Shown: positions 8,990-18,906 of the stretch, in pieces
Layout: every line of letters begins with the position of its first letter
Position numbering within the stretch: position 1 is the first letter of the stretch
From: an uncultured Bacteroides sp.
GTDB lineage: Bacteria; Bacteroidota; Bacteroidia; Bacteroidales; Bacteroidaceae
Assembly: GCF_963666545.1 (NCBI RefSeq)
Contig: NZ_OY762899.1
Location: forward strand, 4,344,365 to 4,408,364
Reading direction: 5' to 3'
DNA: 64,000 nt
Position numbers and translations under genes: made by a program
Notes under the pieces: model-generated
The model's input: the letters and a program-made list of their open reading frames with translations, nothing else
Told to the model about the DNA's origin: nothing
The model's database searches: none

Positions 8990-11900
8990 ATGAGTAAGAG
9001 ATTTGCTGAACATTCCCAGTTGGACCTCTCGCAGGTAAACAAAGAGGTGTTGAAGAAATGGGACGAAAATGGAGTTTTCGCTAAAAGTATGACAGAACGT
9101 GAAGGCTGTCCCTCGTATGTGTTTTATGAAGGACCTCCATCGGCTAACGGAATGCCGGGCATTCACCACGTAATGGCTCGCTCCATTAAGGACATTTTCT
9201 GTCGCTACAAGACGATGAAAGGTTTTCAGGTGAAGCGTAAAGCCGGATGGGATACGCACGGGCTACCTGTGGAACTGGGTGTTGAAAAGAGTCTGGGCAT
9301 TACTAAGGAAGATATTGGCAAAAAGATTACTGTGGCCGAATACAATGCTGCCTGCCGTAAAGATGTGATGAAATTCACCAAAGAATGGGAGGATTTGACA
9401 CACAAAATGGGCTATTGGGTAGATATGAACAATCCTTATATCACTTATGATAATCGTTATATTGAGACCCTTTGGTGGCTACTTAAGCAACTTTACAAGA
9501 AAGGATTGCTATATAAAGGATATACCATTCAACCTTATTCTCCGGCCGCCGGAACGGGACTGAGTTCACACGAACTAAACCAACCCGGTTGTTACCGTGA
9601 TGTAAAAGATACCACTGTGGTAGCTCAATTCCGCATGAAGAACCCTAAACCAGAGATGGCTGCGTGGGGAACTTCTTACTTCATAGCGTGGACTACCACT
9701 CCATGGACGCTGCCTTCGAACACAGCTTTGTGTGTGGGGCCTAAAATAGATTATGTTGCCGTACAATCCTATAATGCTTATACCGGTCAACCCATCACTG
9801 TGATGCTGGCCAAAGCATTGCTCAATACGCATTTTAACCCGAAGGCTGCCGAGTTGGCGTTGGAAGACTATAAGCAAGGCGACAAATTGATCCCTTTCAA
9901 AGTGATTGGCGAATATAAAGGAGCCGAGCTTGTTGGCATGGAATATGAACAACTCATCCCATGGGTGAATCCGGGTGAAGGAGCTTTTCGGGTGATTCCG
10001 GGTGATTACGTTACCACGGAAGATGGTACGGGTATTGTCCATATAGCACCGACTTTTGGTGCGGACGATGCACAGGTGGCTAAAACGGCTGGCGTTCCAC
10101 CGTTACAACTAATCAACAAAAAGGGTGAACTTCGCCCGATGGTAGATTTTACAGGTAAATTTTATCTTTTAAACGAGCTGGACGAATCGTTTGTGAACGA
10201 GCGGGTGAATGTTGAACTATATAAGGAATATGCCGGACGTTTCGTGAAGAACGATTATGATCCTACTTTGACTGAAAAGGATGAAACGCTGGATGTTTCT
10301 ATCTGCATGATGATGAAGGCGGCTAATCAAGCCTTTAAGATAGAGAAACATGTGCATAGTTATCCACATTGTTGGCGTACGGACAAACCAGTGCTCTACT
10401 ATCCGTTGGACAGTTGGTTTATCCGTTCTACTGCTTGCAAGGCGCGTATGATGGAGCTAAACAAAACTATTAACTGGAAGCCTGAATCTACAGGAACAGG
10501 ACGTTTCGGTAAGTGGCTCGAAAATCTGAATGACTGGAACCTGAGCCGCTCGCGCTATTGGGGTACTCCTTTGCCTATCTGGCGTACGGAAGACAATAGT
10601 GAGGAGATCTGTATTGAGTCAATTGAGGAACTCTATAATGAATTAGAAAAATCAGTTGCTGCCGGATTTATGAAGTCGAACCCTTACAAAGATATGGGTT
10701 TTGTTCCGGGAGAATATAACGCTGATAATTACGAAAAGATAGATCTTCATCGTCCTTATGTGGATGATATCATTTTGGTGTCCAATGAAGGGAAACCGAT
10801 GAAGCGTGAAACGGATTTGATTGATGTTTGGTTCGATTCCGGTGCTATGCCTTATGCGCAAATTCACTATCCGTTTGAAAACAAAGAATTACTAGATAGC
10901 CACGAGGTATATCCGGCCGACTTTATTGCTGAAGGTGTGGATCAAACTCGGGGATGGTTCTTTACTTTGCATGCCATTGCAACTATGGTGTTTGATAGCG
11001 TATCTTACAAAGCTGTTATCTCAAACGGGTTGGTACTCGATAAGAATGGTAACAAGATGTCTAAGCGCTTGGGAAATGCTGTCGATCCTTTTTCTACTAT
11101 TGAGAAATACGGTTCTGACCCGCTTCGTTGGTATATGATCACAAATTCATCGCCTTGGGACAACCTGAAATTTGATGTAGAAGGAATTGAAGAAGTTCGT
11201 CGTAAGTTCTTCGGTACCTTATATAATACCTATTCATTCTTTGCTCTTTATGCCAATGTAGATGGGTTTGAATATAAGGAAGATGAGATTCCTATGTCTG
11301 AACGTCCTGAGATTGACAGATGGATTTTGTCTGTACTGAATTCACTGGTGAAGGAAGTAGATACTTGTTACAATGAGTATGAACCGACGAAAGCCGGGCG
11401 TTTGATTTCGGATTTCGTAAACGATAATCTGTCTAACTGGTATGTTCGTTTGAATCGTAAACGCTTCTGGGGTGGTGAATACTCACAAGATAAACTTTCG
11501 GCATACCAAACACTCTATACTTGTTTGGAGACTGTGGCTAAGCTAATGGCTCCTATCGCACCTTTCTATGCCGACCGTTTGTATCTGGATTTGATCTCTG
11601 CTACGGGAAGAGACAATGTTGTTTCTATTCACTTGGCTAAATTTCCCAAATGCAATGCATCGTTGATAGACAAAGAATTGGAGGTTCGCATGCAAATGGC
11701 TCAGGATGTTACTTCCATGGTGTTGGCTTTGCGTCGCAAGGTGAATATCAAAGTGCGTCAACCACTGCAGTGTATTATGATTCCTGTGGCTGACGAAGAA
11801 CAGAAAAGGCATGTTGAAGCGGTGAAAGCACTGATCATGAATGAAGTAAATGTGAAAGAGATAAATTTCGTGGATGGTGCTGCCGGAGTTTTAGTAAAAA

Positions 11901-12418
11901 AAGTAAAATGCGACTTTAAGAAGCTTGGCCCTAAATTTGGCAAACAGATGAAAGCCGTTGCTGCAGGTGTAAACGAATTATCTCAGGAAGCAATTGCTGA
12001 ACTGGAGAAAAACGGGAAATATACGTTGAATCTTGGCGGCGAAGAGGTTGTTCTAGAGGCTGTTGATGTTGAAATATTCAGTGAAGACATACCCGGATGG
12101 CTTGTTGCAAATGAAGGAAAACTTACTGTTGCACTCGAAGTAACGATTACTGAGGAACTTCGACGTGAAGGTATCGCCCGTGAATTAGTGAATCGCATTC
12201 AGAATATTCGTAAGTCGAGTGGCTTTGAAATTACAGACAAAATTAGAATTACGTTATCTAAAAATCAGCAAACGGATGATGCGGTGAATGAATATAATAC
12301 CTATATTTGCAACCAAGTTTTAGGTACGTCACTGAAGTTGACAGATAAAGTCGAAAGTGGAACAGAATTAAGCTTTGACGATTTTTCTTTATATGTCAGT
12401 GTGATTAAGGAACTATAA
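8990..12418 (+). CDS. ileS: Isoleucine--tRNA ligase, long eukaryote-like type
   Basis: Charges tRNA-Ile with isoleucine in the cytoplasm. The class I signature is present as G-M-P-G-I-H-H (HIGH box, near residue 50) and K-M-S-K-R (KMSKS box, bases near 11055). Between them lies the large editing domain with T-T-P-W-T-L-P-S-N, and after them the W-Y-V-R-L-N-R-K-R-F-W anticodon-binding region. At 1142 residues it is longer than the roughly 930-residue proteobacterial enzyme and fits the eukaryote-like IleS2 class usual in Bacteroidota, which as a class tends to be insensitive to mupirocin (family knowledge, not tested here). A GTG lies just before the ATG; the ATG at 8990 was taken as start. 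Confidence 0.97.
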   Translation: MSKRFAEHSQLDLSQVNKEVLKKWDENGVFAKSMTEREGCPSYVFYEGPPSANGMPGIHHVMARSIKDIFCRYKTMKGFQVKRKAGWDTHGLPVELGVEKSLGITKEDIGKKITVAEYNAACRKDVMKFTKEWEDLTHKMGYWVDMNNPYITYDNRYIETLWWLLKQLYKKGLLYKGYTIQPYSPAAGTGLSSHELNQPGCYRDVKDTTVVAQFRMKNPKPEMAAWGTSYFIAWTTTPWTLPSNTALCVGPKIDYVAVQSYNAYTGQPITVMLAKALLNTHFNPKAAELALEDYKQGDKLIPFKVIGEYKGAELVGMEYEQLIPWVNPGEGAFRVIPGDYVTTEDGTGIVHIAPTFGADDAQVAKTAGVPPLQLINKKGELRPMVDFTGKFYLLNELDESFVNERVNVELYKEYAGRFVKNDYDPTLTEKDETLDVSICMMMKAANQAFKIEKHVHSYPHCWRTDKPVLYYPLDSWFIRSTACKARMMELNKTINWKPESTGTGRFGKWLENLNDWNLSRSRYWGTPLPIWRTEDNSEEICIESIEELYNELEKSVAAGFMKSNPYKDMGFVPGEYNADNYEKIDLHRPYVDDIILVSNEGKPMKRETDLIDVWFDSGAMPYAQIHYPFENKELLDSHEVYPADFIAEGVDQTRGWFFTLHAIATMVFDSVSYKAVISNGLVLDKNGNKMSKRLGNAVDPFSTIEKYGSDPLRWYMITNSSPWDNLKFDVEGIEEVRRKFFGTLYNTYSFFALYANVDGFEYKEDEIPMSERPEIDRWILSVLNSLVKEVDTCYNEYEPTKAGRLISDFVNDNLSNWYVRLNRKRFWGGEYSQDKLSAYQTLYTCLETVAKLMAPIAPFYADRLYLDLISATGRDNVVSIHLAKFPKCNASLIDKELEVRMQMAQDVTSMVLALRRKVNIKVRQPLQCIMIPVADEEQKRHVEAVKALIMNEVNVKEINFVDGAAGVLVKKVKCDFKKLGPKFGKQMKAVAAGVNELSQEAIAELEKNGKYTLNLGGEEVVLEAVDVEIFSEDIPGWLVANEGKLTVALEVTITEELRREGIARELVNRIQNIRKSSGFEITDKIRITLSKNQQTDDAVNEYNTYICNQVLGTSLKLTDKVESGTELSFDDFSLYVSVIKEL

Positions 12419-12454
12419 TAAAAAACTACTAACCTTTAAAATTTATCAGAAGTT

Positions 12455-12835
12455 ATGGCAGAAAAGACGAGATACTCAGATACGGAATTAGCAGAATTTC
12501 GTGCGATCATAATGGAAAAATTGGAACTAGCTCAACGAGACTATGACCAATTTAAGCAGAGTATCATGAACAAAGACGGGAATGATACTGACGATACGTC
12601 GCCTACGTATAAAGTCTTTGAAGAGGGAGCCAATACGCTGTCTAAAGAGGAAATAGCCAGACTGGCACAACGTCAGTTGAAATTCATTCAGGGACTACAA
12701 GCTGCTTTGGTGCGTATCGAAAATAAGACTTATGGCATTTGCCGCGAAACCGGAAAGTTAATTCCTGCTGAGCGTTTGCGCGCTGTACCTCATGCTACGC
12801 TGAGTATTGAAGCAAAAAATGACGGAAAGAAATAA
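12455..12835 (+). CDS. TraR/DksA-family protein without the zinc cysteines
   Basis: 126-residue protein with a long helical N-terminal half (R-Y-S-D-T-E-L-A-E-F-R, then an acidic D-G-N-D-T-D-D-T turn like the coiled-coil tip of DksA) and a C-terminal Y-G-I-C-R-E-T-G-K-L-I-P-A-E-R-L fold matching the DksA zinc-finger helix. Only one of the four zinc-binding cysteines remains, as is common in Bacteroidota homologues. DksA-type proteins bind the RNA polymerase secondary channel and modify promoter response; whether this one does is inferred. It lies 36 bases downstream of ileS and 106 bases before lspA, an arrangement often seen in the phylum. Confidence 0.85.
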   Translation: MAEKTRYSDTELAEFRAIIMEKLELAQRDYDQFKQSIMNKDGNDTDDTSPTYKVFEEGANTLSKEEIARLAQRQLKFIQGLQAALVRIENKTYGICRETGKLIPAERLRAVPHATLSIEAKNDGKK

Positions 12836-12857
12836 CGAAACAGAAATTTGAATATTG

Positions 12858-12900
12858 AGGTGTTGAGTCGTTTAATGATTTTATTAATGACTCAACACCT
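12858..12900 (+). terminator. Intergenic hairpin between the TraR-like gene and lspA
   Basis: Perfect 12-base arms AGGTGTTGAGTC and GACTCAACACCT around a 19-base loop that itself holds a TTAAT/ATTAA pair. No long T run follows, so it may be a weak terminator or a processing/attenuation hairpin. Confidence 0.45.
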
Positions 12901-12941
12901 TAATACTTAAGAGACTTAATCTCTCAATTCCATAAATAAGA

Positions 12942-13565
12942 ATGAAAAATATACTAACAAAAGGACGTATATCCTTGCTCATTATTTTTTCGGTACTTCT
13001 CATAGATCAGATGATCAAAGTCGCCGTGAAAACAAATATGTATTTTCACGAAAGTATTCATGTCACCGACTGGTTTTATATCTATTTCACCGAGAATAAT
13101 GGGATGGCTTTCGGTATGGAACTATTTGGAAAACTCTTCTTGACAAGCTTCCGTATTATAGCTGTAGGACTTATTGGTTGGTATTTGATGAAAATCATTA
13201 AACGTGGAGCAAAGACCGGATATATCATTTGCGTATCTCTGATTCTGACAGGAGCGTTGGGTAATATCATTGATAGTGTATTCTACGGTGTTTTATTTAA
13301 TGAAAGTACTCACTCTTCCATTGCCAGTTTCATGCCTGCCGGTGGAGGTTATTCTACCTTGTTTTATGGAAAGGTGGTAGATATGTTTTATTTTCCTATC
13401 ATTGATACTACTTGGCCCACTTGGATGCCTGTGATAGGAGGAGGGCATTTCATTTTTTTTAGTCCTATTTTCAATTTTGCTGATGCAGCTATCAGTTGCG
13501 GAATTATTGCGCTACTTTTGTTTTATAGTAAATATTTGAATGAGACTTATCATTCTCATGAATAA
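12942..13565 (+). CDS. lspA: Lipoprotein signal peptidase (signal peptidase II)
   Basis: Inner-membrane aspartyl protease that removes signal peptides from diacylated prolipoproteins. Four hydrophobic segments are visible. The conserved E-N-N-G-M-A-F-G box lies near residue 52 and the catalytic-Asp box F-N-F-A-D-A-A-I-S near residue 180. At 207 residues it is longer than the 160-residue E. coli enzyme because of an insertion around residues 115-165, a usual feature in Bacteroidota. It is followed after 16 bases by a gene for a lipoprotein, a probable substrate. Confidence 0.95.
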   Translation: MKNILTKGRISLLIIFSVLLIDQMIKVAVKTNMYFHESIHVTDWFYIYFTENNGMAFGMELFGKLFLTSFRIIAVGLIGWYLMKIIKRGAKTGYIICVSLILTGALGNIIDSVFYGVLFNESTHSSIASFMPAGGGYSTLFYGKVVDMFYFPIIDTTWPTWMPVIGGGHFIFFSPIFNFADAAISCGIIALLLFYSKYLNETYHSHE

Positions 13566-13581
13566 ATAGAGAGAGTAATAG

Positions 13582-14529
13582 ATGAAAAACGTATGTTACG
13601 TACTCATATTGTTGTTAGCTCTGGCCGGTTGTAAAATAAAAAGGCCTGATGGTGTGATACCTGAAGCTCAGATGGAAGAACTCCTGTATGACTATCATTT
13701 GGCTAAAGCAATGGGAGAGAATCTCTCTGGCGAAGAGAATTATAAAAAGGCTCTTTATGTAGAATATGTATTTAAAAAATATGGAACTACAGAGGCTGCA
13801 TTTGATTCGTCAATGGTGTGGTATACGCGAAATACAGAGGTATTGGCTAAAATCTACGAGAAAGTAAATGCTCGCTTGAAGTTGCAACAAGATGAAATTA
13901 ATCATCTGGTAGCTATTCGTGATAAGAAACCTCCTGTCTCGACTCCCGGAGATAGTATTGATGTGTGGTTTTTGGAGCGTGTTGCTTGTCTCACAGGTTT
14001 TCCTTTAAGCAATAAAATCACCTTTACGATTCCTGCTGATGCTAATTTTGAAGAAAAAGATGCTTTGGAATGGCAGGCCAATTTTCATTTTTTGAGGCAT
14101 AAAATGCAGACATCTTCTATTAATAGAGCAATTATGGCTATGCAGATCGTATATACGAATGATAGTGTTATTAGTTCTACAAAGAAGATATTGAAACCTG
14201 GTATAGAACGTATTCGCTTGCAAACAGATACATTAGGGGCTATTCGTGAGATAAGAGGTTTTATTTATTTTGAAGGAGAGAGAGAGGCTAACATGTTAGT
14301 AAGCGCAATCTCACTAAAACGCTATCGTACTAAAGCTAAAACTCCAGAGGAACAGGCAAAGGCGGATTCTATAAAGAAGGCTAGGCCATCTGCACCGGTA
14401 AAAGCCGATACGGCTAGAATGATGGAGCCTGCGCAAGCACCTCCTCGAAGACAAAATCCCGAAGAACTCAATCACAGGCGTAATAATATGCAACCTCGCC
14501 CGATGAATAATCAACTTCAGCGGCGATAA
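13582..14529 (+). CDS. DUF4296-type lipoprotein
   Basis: Lipoprotein signal peptide with lipobox L-A-G-C (Cys17). The mature N terminus has the E-A-Q-M-E-E-L-L-Y-D-Y-H-L-A-K-A pattern of DUF4296, a helical domain found after lspA across Bacteroidota. The C-terminal 70 residues are Pro/Arg/Gln-rich and low complexity. Function is unknown; linkage to lspA and the following gene suggests an envelope role. Confidence 0.8.
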   Translation: MKNVCYVLILLLALAGCKIKRPDGVIPEAQMEELLYDYHLAKAMGENLSGEENYKKALYVEYVFKKYGTTEAAFDSSMVWYTRNTEVLAKIYEKVNARLKLQQDEINHLVAIRDKKPPVSTPGDSIDVWFLERVACLTGFPLSNKITFTIPADANFEEKDALEWQANFHFLRHKMQTSSINRAIMAMQIVYTNDSVISSTKKILKPGIERIRLQTDTLGAIREIRGFIYFEGEREANMLVSAISLKRYRTKAKTPEEQAKADSIKKARPSAPVKADTARMMEPAQAPPRRQNPEELNHRRNNMQPRPMNNQLQRR

Positions 14530-14557
14530 AATCTATTTAAATAATTAATATATTTAG

Positions 14558-14926
14558 ATGAAACGATTTGCTTCACATTACTTGCTATTACCCCACTACG
14601 GATTGCTAAAACAATACGTAGTTGAAGTCGATGGAGAATATGCTGTACGTGCATTTTCTTTAAACGAGGAGTCGGAGCGTGTTCAATGGATGCCGGGAGT
14701 CAGTCTTTTATTGCCACAAGAAGAAGGAGAAACACTTTGTAAACATACTCCTCTATTATTGGATCGTATGTGTTCTTTGTTGAAGTATAACAAACAATTA
14801 ACGGAGATCCCTATTGATTTGATAACTGATTTTGCTGCCCGAAAGTTATCGTTGTATCGACTTTATCCGTTTGATTTTGCTACTATGTTGCCTACTAAGT
14901 GGACTAAAATAACCCCTTTGTTATAA
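14558..14926 (+). CDS. Conserved hypothetical protein, 122 residues
   Basis: Not recognised with certainty. It is a soluble protein without signal peptide or membrane helix; it opens R-F-A-S-H-Y-L-L-L-P and has a W-M-P-G-V-S-L-L-L-P segment mid-way. It starts 28 bases after the DUF4296 lipoprotein gene and probably belongs to the lspA operon. Its last six bases overlap the end of the convergent methyltransferase gene. Codon use looks like that of its neighbours, so it is likely a real gene. Confidence 0.7.
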   Translation: MKRFASHYLLLPHYGLLKQYVVEVDGEYAVRAFSLNEESERVQWMPGVSLLLPQEEGETLCKHTPLLLDRMCSLLKYNKQLTEIPIDLITDFAARKLSLYRLYPFDFATMLPTKWTKITPLL

Positions 14927-15691
14927 CTGCTTAGGAGTGATCATTTGTCTGCGAAACTCAGCACACACTACGGCTGTAGCTATTGCAACGTTCAGTGATT
15001 CGGATGTTTGTCTTTCTTGAGGATAATTCGGTATATACAAACGATGGCTTACAAGATTCTCTACTTCCTTGCTAATTCCATTCCCTTCATTTCCCATAAC
15101 AATAAGTCCTGCTTCTGACAGAGGTTTTTGGTATAGATCTTCTCCATCCAGAAAAGTGCCGTATGCAGGAATACCTCGTAGAGAAGCAATTAAATCGGGG
15201 AGTGGCGTGTAGTTTACCTTTACACGAGCAATAGCTCCCATGGTGGCTTGTATCGTTTTAGGGTTATAAACATCTACAGTTCCCGGTGAGCAAAAAATCT
15301 GTTCAATACCAAACCAGTCTGCCAGTCGGATGATTGTACCTAAATTTCCGGGATCTTGAATATCATCCAATGCCAATGAGAGGGATTTTTGTGCTTTCTC
15401 TAGCTCTATTTTGTGCTTTGCTTGTTCAAAGATGGCAAGCACTTGTTGTGGCGCTTTCAGTAGACTGGCGCGCGAAAGTTCTTCTGCAGAGACTTCTGCT
15501 ATTTCGTCGGCAATAATGGAAGGGTGTTCACTTAGCCATTCGTTGGTAGCAGCCAAATAGCGACAAGAAAAATGCCCTAATAGATCGTCTACCAACTTTG
15601 GACCCTCGGCCAAGAAAGCCTTTTCTTCTTTGCGTGTTTTTTTTTGTTCAAGAGAATGAATATATTTTATTTTATTTTTACTTAATGGCAT
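14921..15691 (-). CDS. TrmH/SpoU-family RNA 2'-O-methyltransferase
   Basis: 256-residue SPOUT methyltransferase that would methylate a ribose in rRNA or tRNA using S-adenosylmethionine. The N terminus is a small RNA-binding domain (K-Y-I-H-S-L-E-Q-K-K-T-R). The knotted catalytic domain shows the three SpoU motifs: D-P-G-N-L-G-T-I-I-R, then V-M-G-N-E-G-N-G-I, then I-P-N-Y-P-Q-E-R-Q-T-S-E-S-L-N-V-A-I-A. The specific target base cannot be read from the sequence. It is transcribed towards the lspA operon and overlaps its last gene by six bases. Confidence 0.92.
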   Translation of the reverse strand: MPLSKNKIKYIHSLEQKKTRKEEKAFLAEGPKLVDDLLGHFSCRYLAATNEWLSEHPSIIADEIAEVSAEELSRASLLKAPQQVLAIFEQAKHKIELEKAQKSLSLALDDIQDPGNLGTIIRLADWFGIEQIFCSPGTVDVYNPKTIQATMGAIARVKVNYTPLPDLIASLRGIPAYGTFLDGEDLYQKPLSEAGLIVMGNEGNGISKEVENLVSHRLYIPNYPQERQTSESLNVAIATAVVCAEFRRQMITPKQL

Positions 15692-15795
15692 AGTACTACT
15701 TATTGTTTATATTTTTTTTGCAAATCTATGAAGATATTCTTAATTCATCTCAATACTTCCGGTTCTTTTTCTTTTCTCAAACGGAAAATATGGCT

Positions 15796-15803
15796 TATCT
15801 TTG
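15796..15803 (+). promoter_or_regulatory. -7 element (TATCTTTG) of the tamL-like gene
   Basis: Exact TAnnTTTG match 33 bases before the start codon. The -33 region is T-rich but lacks a clear TTTG at the right distance. Confidence 0.55.
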
Positions 15804-15835
15804 CAAACCATTCCATTAACTTCATATAAAAGTGC

Positions 15836-18145
15836 ATGAGGAGAAGCTTTTTTTACACGATACAGCTTATAGTTATTTTGGCACTTGCTTCATGCTCTGC
15901 CACAAAATTTGTACCCGATGGCTCGTATTTGTTGGATGAAGTTGCCGTGCAAACAGATAATAAGAAAATAAAATCTTCGGAACTTAAAAAATATGTACGT
16001 CAAAATCCTAACACAAAGTGGTTTAGCTTAATTAAGACGCAATTATACATTTATGATCTTTCAGGAAGGGATTCTACTCGATGGTATAATAAATCTTTTC
16101 GGAAGATGGGTGATGCTCCTGTGATATATAGTTCTACTGAGGCTGAGCGTTCTAAAGAAGAATTAACCAAAGTACTGCAAAATATGGGCTATATGGGGGC
16201 GAAGGTTGATTATGTGACAACGACTAAAAAGAAGAAGCTGAAACTTACTTATCAGGTGATTTCTGGAAAACCTTATATTGTACGTCGTCTTAAATATGAC
16301 ATAGAGGATAAAAAAATAGCCCTTTTCATGCAAAGTGATTCGGCAAATTCTTTGCTTAAAGAAGGAATGTTGTTTAATGTGAACGAGTTGGATGCTGAGC
16401 GCCAACGAATTACTAATAATTTGACACAAAGAGGTTATTATAAATTTAACAAGGACTTTATAACTTATACGGCGGATACTGTTAGAAATACTTATCAAGT
16501 TGATCTTACTCTTCATTTGTTACGTTATAAAACATACGTAGCCGATGTACCAAAAGATCATGAACAGTATAAAATAAACAAAGTTAGTTTTATTACTGAT
16601 TATGATGTACTTCAGTCTTCGGCACTGAGTAGTATTGAAATAAATGACTCTTTGCATTACAAAGGATATCCCATCTATTACAAGGATAAGCTCTATTTGC
16701 GTCCCAAAGTCTTGACAGATAATTTGGGGATTCTTCCGGGAAGCTTATATAATGAACGTGATGTGCAACGTACCTATACTTATTTCGGCAGACTTTCAGC
16801 ATTGAAATACACAAATATTCGTTTTTTTGAGACGCAAATAGCTGATAGTGCTATGTTGAATTGCTATGTGATGTTGACCAAAAGCAGACATCAATCTGTA
16901 TCTTTTGAGATAGAGGGTACAAATTCAGCGGGTGATCTTGGTGCAGCTGCTTCTGTTTCTTTTCAACACCGCAATCTATTTCATGGCTCCGAAACTTTTA
17001 TGATTAAGTTTAGAGGTGCATACGAAGCTATTTCAGGATTGCAACAAGAGTATAAGAATAATAACTATACGGAATATGGCGCTGAAACCAGCATTCGTTT
17101 TCCTAATTTTCTTTTCCCATTTCTTTCGTCTGACTTTAAAAAGCGTATCAGGGCTACGACTGAATTTGGATTGCAATATAATTCTCAGTTGCGCCCTGAA
17201 TTTTCCCGTAAAGTAGCCTCAGCATCATGGAGTTATAAATGGTCAAATAATCCACGAGTTCAGCACCGTTTTGATTTACTCGATGTGAGTTTTCTTTATA
17301 TGCCGTGGATGTCAGATACATTTAGAAAAAAATATGAGGACGCCGGCCAAGCTTATATTTTGGAATACAATTACAAAGATCGGCTGATTGTACGGACAGG
17401 ATATATGTATAATTATAATAGTACTGGTGGGGTATTAACAAATAATACAATTGCATCTAATTCATATTCTATTCGTGCGGGGGTAGAATCGGCAGGAAAT
17501 CTTCTTTATGGAATTTCTCGCATTATCAATCAATCAAAAAATAACGATGGTGAATATGCGATTCTTAGTATACCTTATGCTCAATACTTGAAAGGCGATT
17601 TTGATTTTGCGAAAAATATCGTTATTGATGAACGTAATTCCGTGGCTTTTCACACAGGTTTTGGTATTGCAGTTCCTTATGGAAATGCGAAAATTGTTCC
17701 TTTTGAAAAACAATATTTCTCCGGTGGCGCTAATAGTGTACGTGGATGGTCGGTTCGTGGATTAGGTCCGGGTTCGTTTCCCGGAGATGGTAATTTTCTG
17801 AATCAATCAGGAGACATTAAGTTTGATGCAAGCATTGAGTATCGAAGTAAGCTGTTTTGGCGGATGCAAGGAGCTGCATTTGTTGATGCCGGCAATATTT
17901 GGACGATACGCAATTATGAGAATCAGCCGGGAGGGCAATTTCGTTTCGATAAATTCTATAAACAAATCGCATTCGCTTATGGTTTAGGGATTCGATTAGA
18001 TCTTGATTACCTTATCTTTCGTCTTGACGGTGGAATGAAGGCGGTTAATCCAGTATATAGTACGGGTAACGACCGCTATCCAATACTTAGTCCTAGTCTA
18101 AAGCGTGACTTTACGTTTCACCTTGCAGTAGGTTATCCTTTCTGA
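15836..18145 (+). CDS. TamL-like Omp85 outer-membrane protein
   Basis: 769-residue BamA-superfamily protein made as a lipoprotein: signal peptide with lipobox L-A-S-C (Cys20). This feature separates TamL of Bacteroidota from TamA of proteobacteria. Residues about 25-330 form POTRA-like repeats (V-L-Q-N-M-G-Y-M-G-A-K-V, then I-T-N-N-L-T-Q-R-G-Y-Y-K-F). The C-terminal half is a beta-barrel, with the Omp85 V-R-G-W motif (S-V-R-G-W-S-V-R-G, bases near 17740) and a final strand ending in aromatic Phe. It probably works with an inner-membrane TamB in moving lipids or barrel proteins to the outer membrane; no tamB is seen here. Confidence 0.88.
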   Translation: MRRSFFYTIQLIVILALASCSATKFVPDGSYLLDEVAVQTDNKKIKSSELKKYVRQNPNTKWFSLIKTQLYIYDLSGRDSTRWYNKSFRKMGDAPVIYSSTEAERSKEELTKVLQNMGYMGAKVDYVTTTKKKKLKLTYQVISGKPYIVRRLKYDIEDKKIALFMQSDSANSLLKEGMLFNVNELDAERQRITNNLTQRGYYKFNKDFITYTADTVRNTYQVDLTLHLLRYKTYVADVPKDHEQYKINKVSFITDYDVLQSSALSSIEINDSLHYKGYPIYYKDKLYLRPKVLTDNLGILPGSLYNERDVQRTYTYFGRLSALKYTNIRFFETQIADSAMLNCYVMLTKSRHQSVSFEIEGTNSAGDLGAAASVSFQHRNLFHGSETFMIKFRGAYEAISGLQQEYKNNNYTEYGAETSIRFPNFLFPFLSSDFKKRIRATTEFGLQYNSQLRPEFSRKVASASWSYKWSNNPRVQHRFDLLDVSFLYMPWMSDTFRKKYEDAGQAYILEYNYKDRLIVRTGYMYNYNSTGGVLTNNTIASNSYSIRAGVESAGNLLYGISRIINQSKNNDGEYAILSIPYAQYLKGDFDFAKNIVIDERNSVAFHTGFGIAVPYGNAKIVPFEKQYFSGGANSVRGWSVRGLGPGSFPGDGNFLNQSGDIKFDASIEYRSKLFWRMQGAAFVDAGNIWTIRNYENQPGGQFRFDKFYKQIAFAYGLGIRLDLDYLIFRLDGGMKAVNPVYSTGNDRYPILSPSLKRDFTFHLAVGYPF

Positions 18146-18200
18146 TTTTCCGTATGTAATCGTTCTAGAGAGTCAATTAAGCCTCTATCTATAAGAATCT

Positions 18201-18244
18201 AAATCCCCCTTGAGTAGAGCGATAACTCTATGCAAGGGGGATTT
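18201..18244 (+). terminator. Bidirectional terminator between tamL-like and DUF3332 genes
   Basis: Arms AAATCCCCCTTG and CAAGGGGGATTT with an inner AGTAGAG/CTCTA pair. A-rich and T-rich flanks let it serve both converging genes. Confidence 0.85.
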
Positions 18245-18258
18245 CTTAAATATATGGA

Positions 18259-18807
18259 TTATCGCGCAGCGAAGAATACATTATTCATAGCAACTTTTCG
18301 TGCAGCCATCATTCCCTGAGCATCTAGCGTAACATTCATTGTTCCACCATCAGGTAAATATAGTTCTGCTGTTCCATTATTGTTCATTTTCAACAGCTTA
18401 GTGCTATGGCCATCGTAAACTGCATTCCAAGTATTAGCTGTTTTATTATAAATTAAGTTCATCGTTTGGCCATCTTTGCTAATGGTATAACCATCTTCAA
18501 GGGTTTTAACCATATAATCACCATTCTCTCCTTTTACCTTTTTTACATTGCCTACGTTGGCACTTGCAGGGTTGGAACCTGTCCAGAATTCAATAGAATT
18601 AAGTACGATAACATCAACTAGTCCTGCTATCGGATAAATAGGGACAATGTTGCAAGCAATGAAAACAAGTTCGTTAACAAACTTATTACCTATTGTTTGA
18701 TTCCAATCGAGTACCTTATGCCACAAAGTGAAAGACCCAATGCATGAACTGAACAGCAGTGTACCACCCAGCAAATAGGCACAAAGAGATAATTTTTTCC
18801 TTTTCAT
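18259..18807 (-). CDS. DUF3332 lipoprotein
   Basis: 182-residue protein with lipoprotein signal peptide (lipobox F-S-S-C, Cys22). The mature start has S-F-T-L-W-H-K-V-L-D-W-N, then a hydrophobic helix (about 44-70) and E-F-W-T-G-S-N-P, the pattern of DUF3332 proteins. The C-terminal half is a small beta domain with paired G-x-T strands. Function unknown; probably envelope. Ends 15 bases from the shared terminator. Confidence 0.78.
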   Translation of the reverse strand: MKRKKLSLCAYLLGGTLLFSSCIGSFTLWHKVLDWNQTIGNKFVNELVFIACNIVPIYPIAGLVDVIVLNSIEFWTGSNPASANVGNVKKVKGENGDYMVKTLEDGYTISKDGQTMNLIYNKTANTWNAVYDGHSTKLLKMNNNGTAELYLPDGGTMNVTLDAQGMMAARKVAMNNVFFAAR

Positions 18808-18906
18808 AAATACTTTTTTTAAAATTAATAATGAGGCGTAAAGATAACCATATTTCTATGATACGTGTGTATAAATAAGTTTTCTATTTGCTAATAGAAC
18901 ATTGTT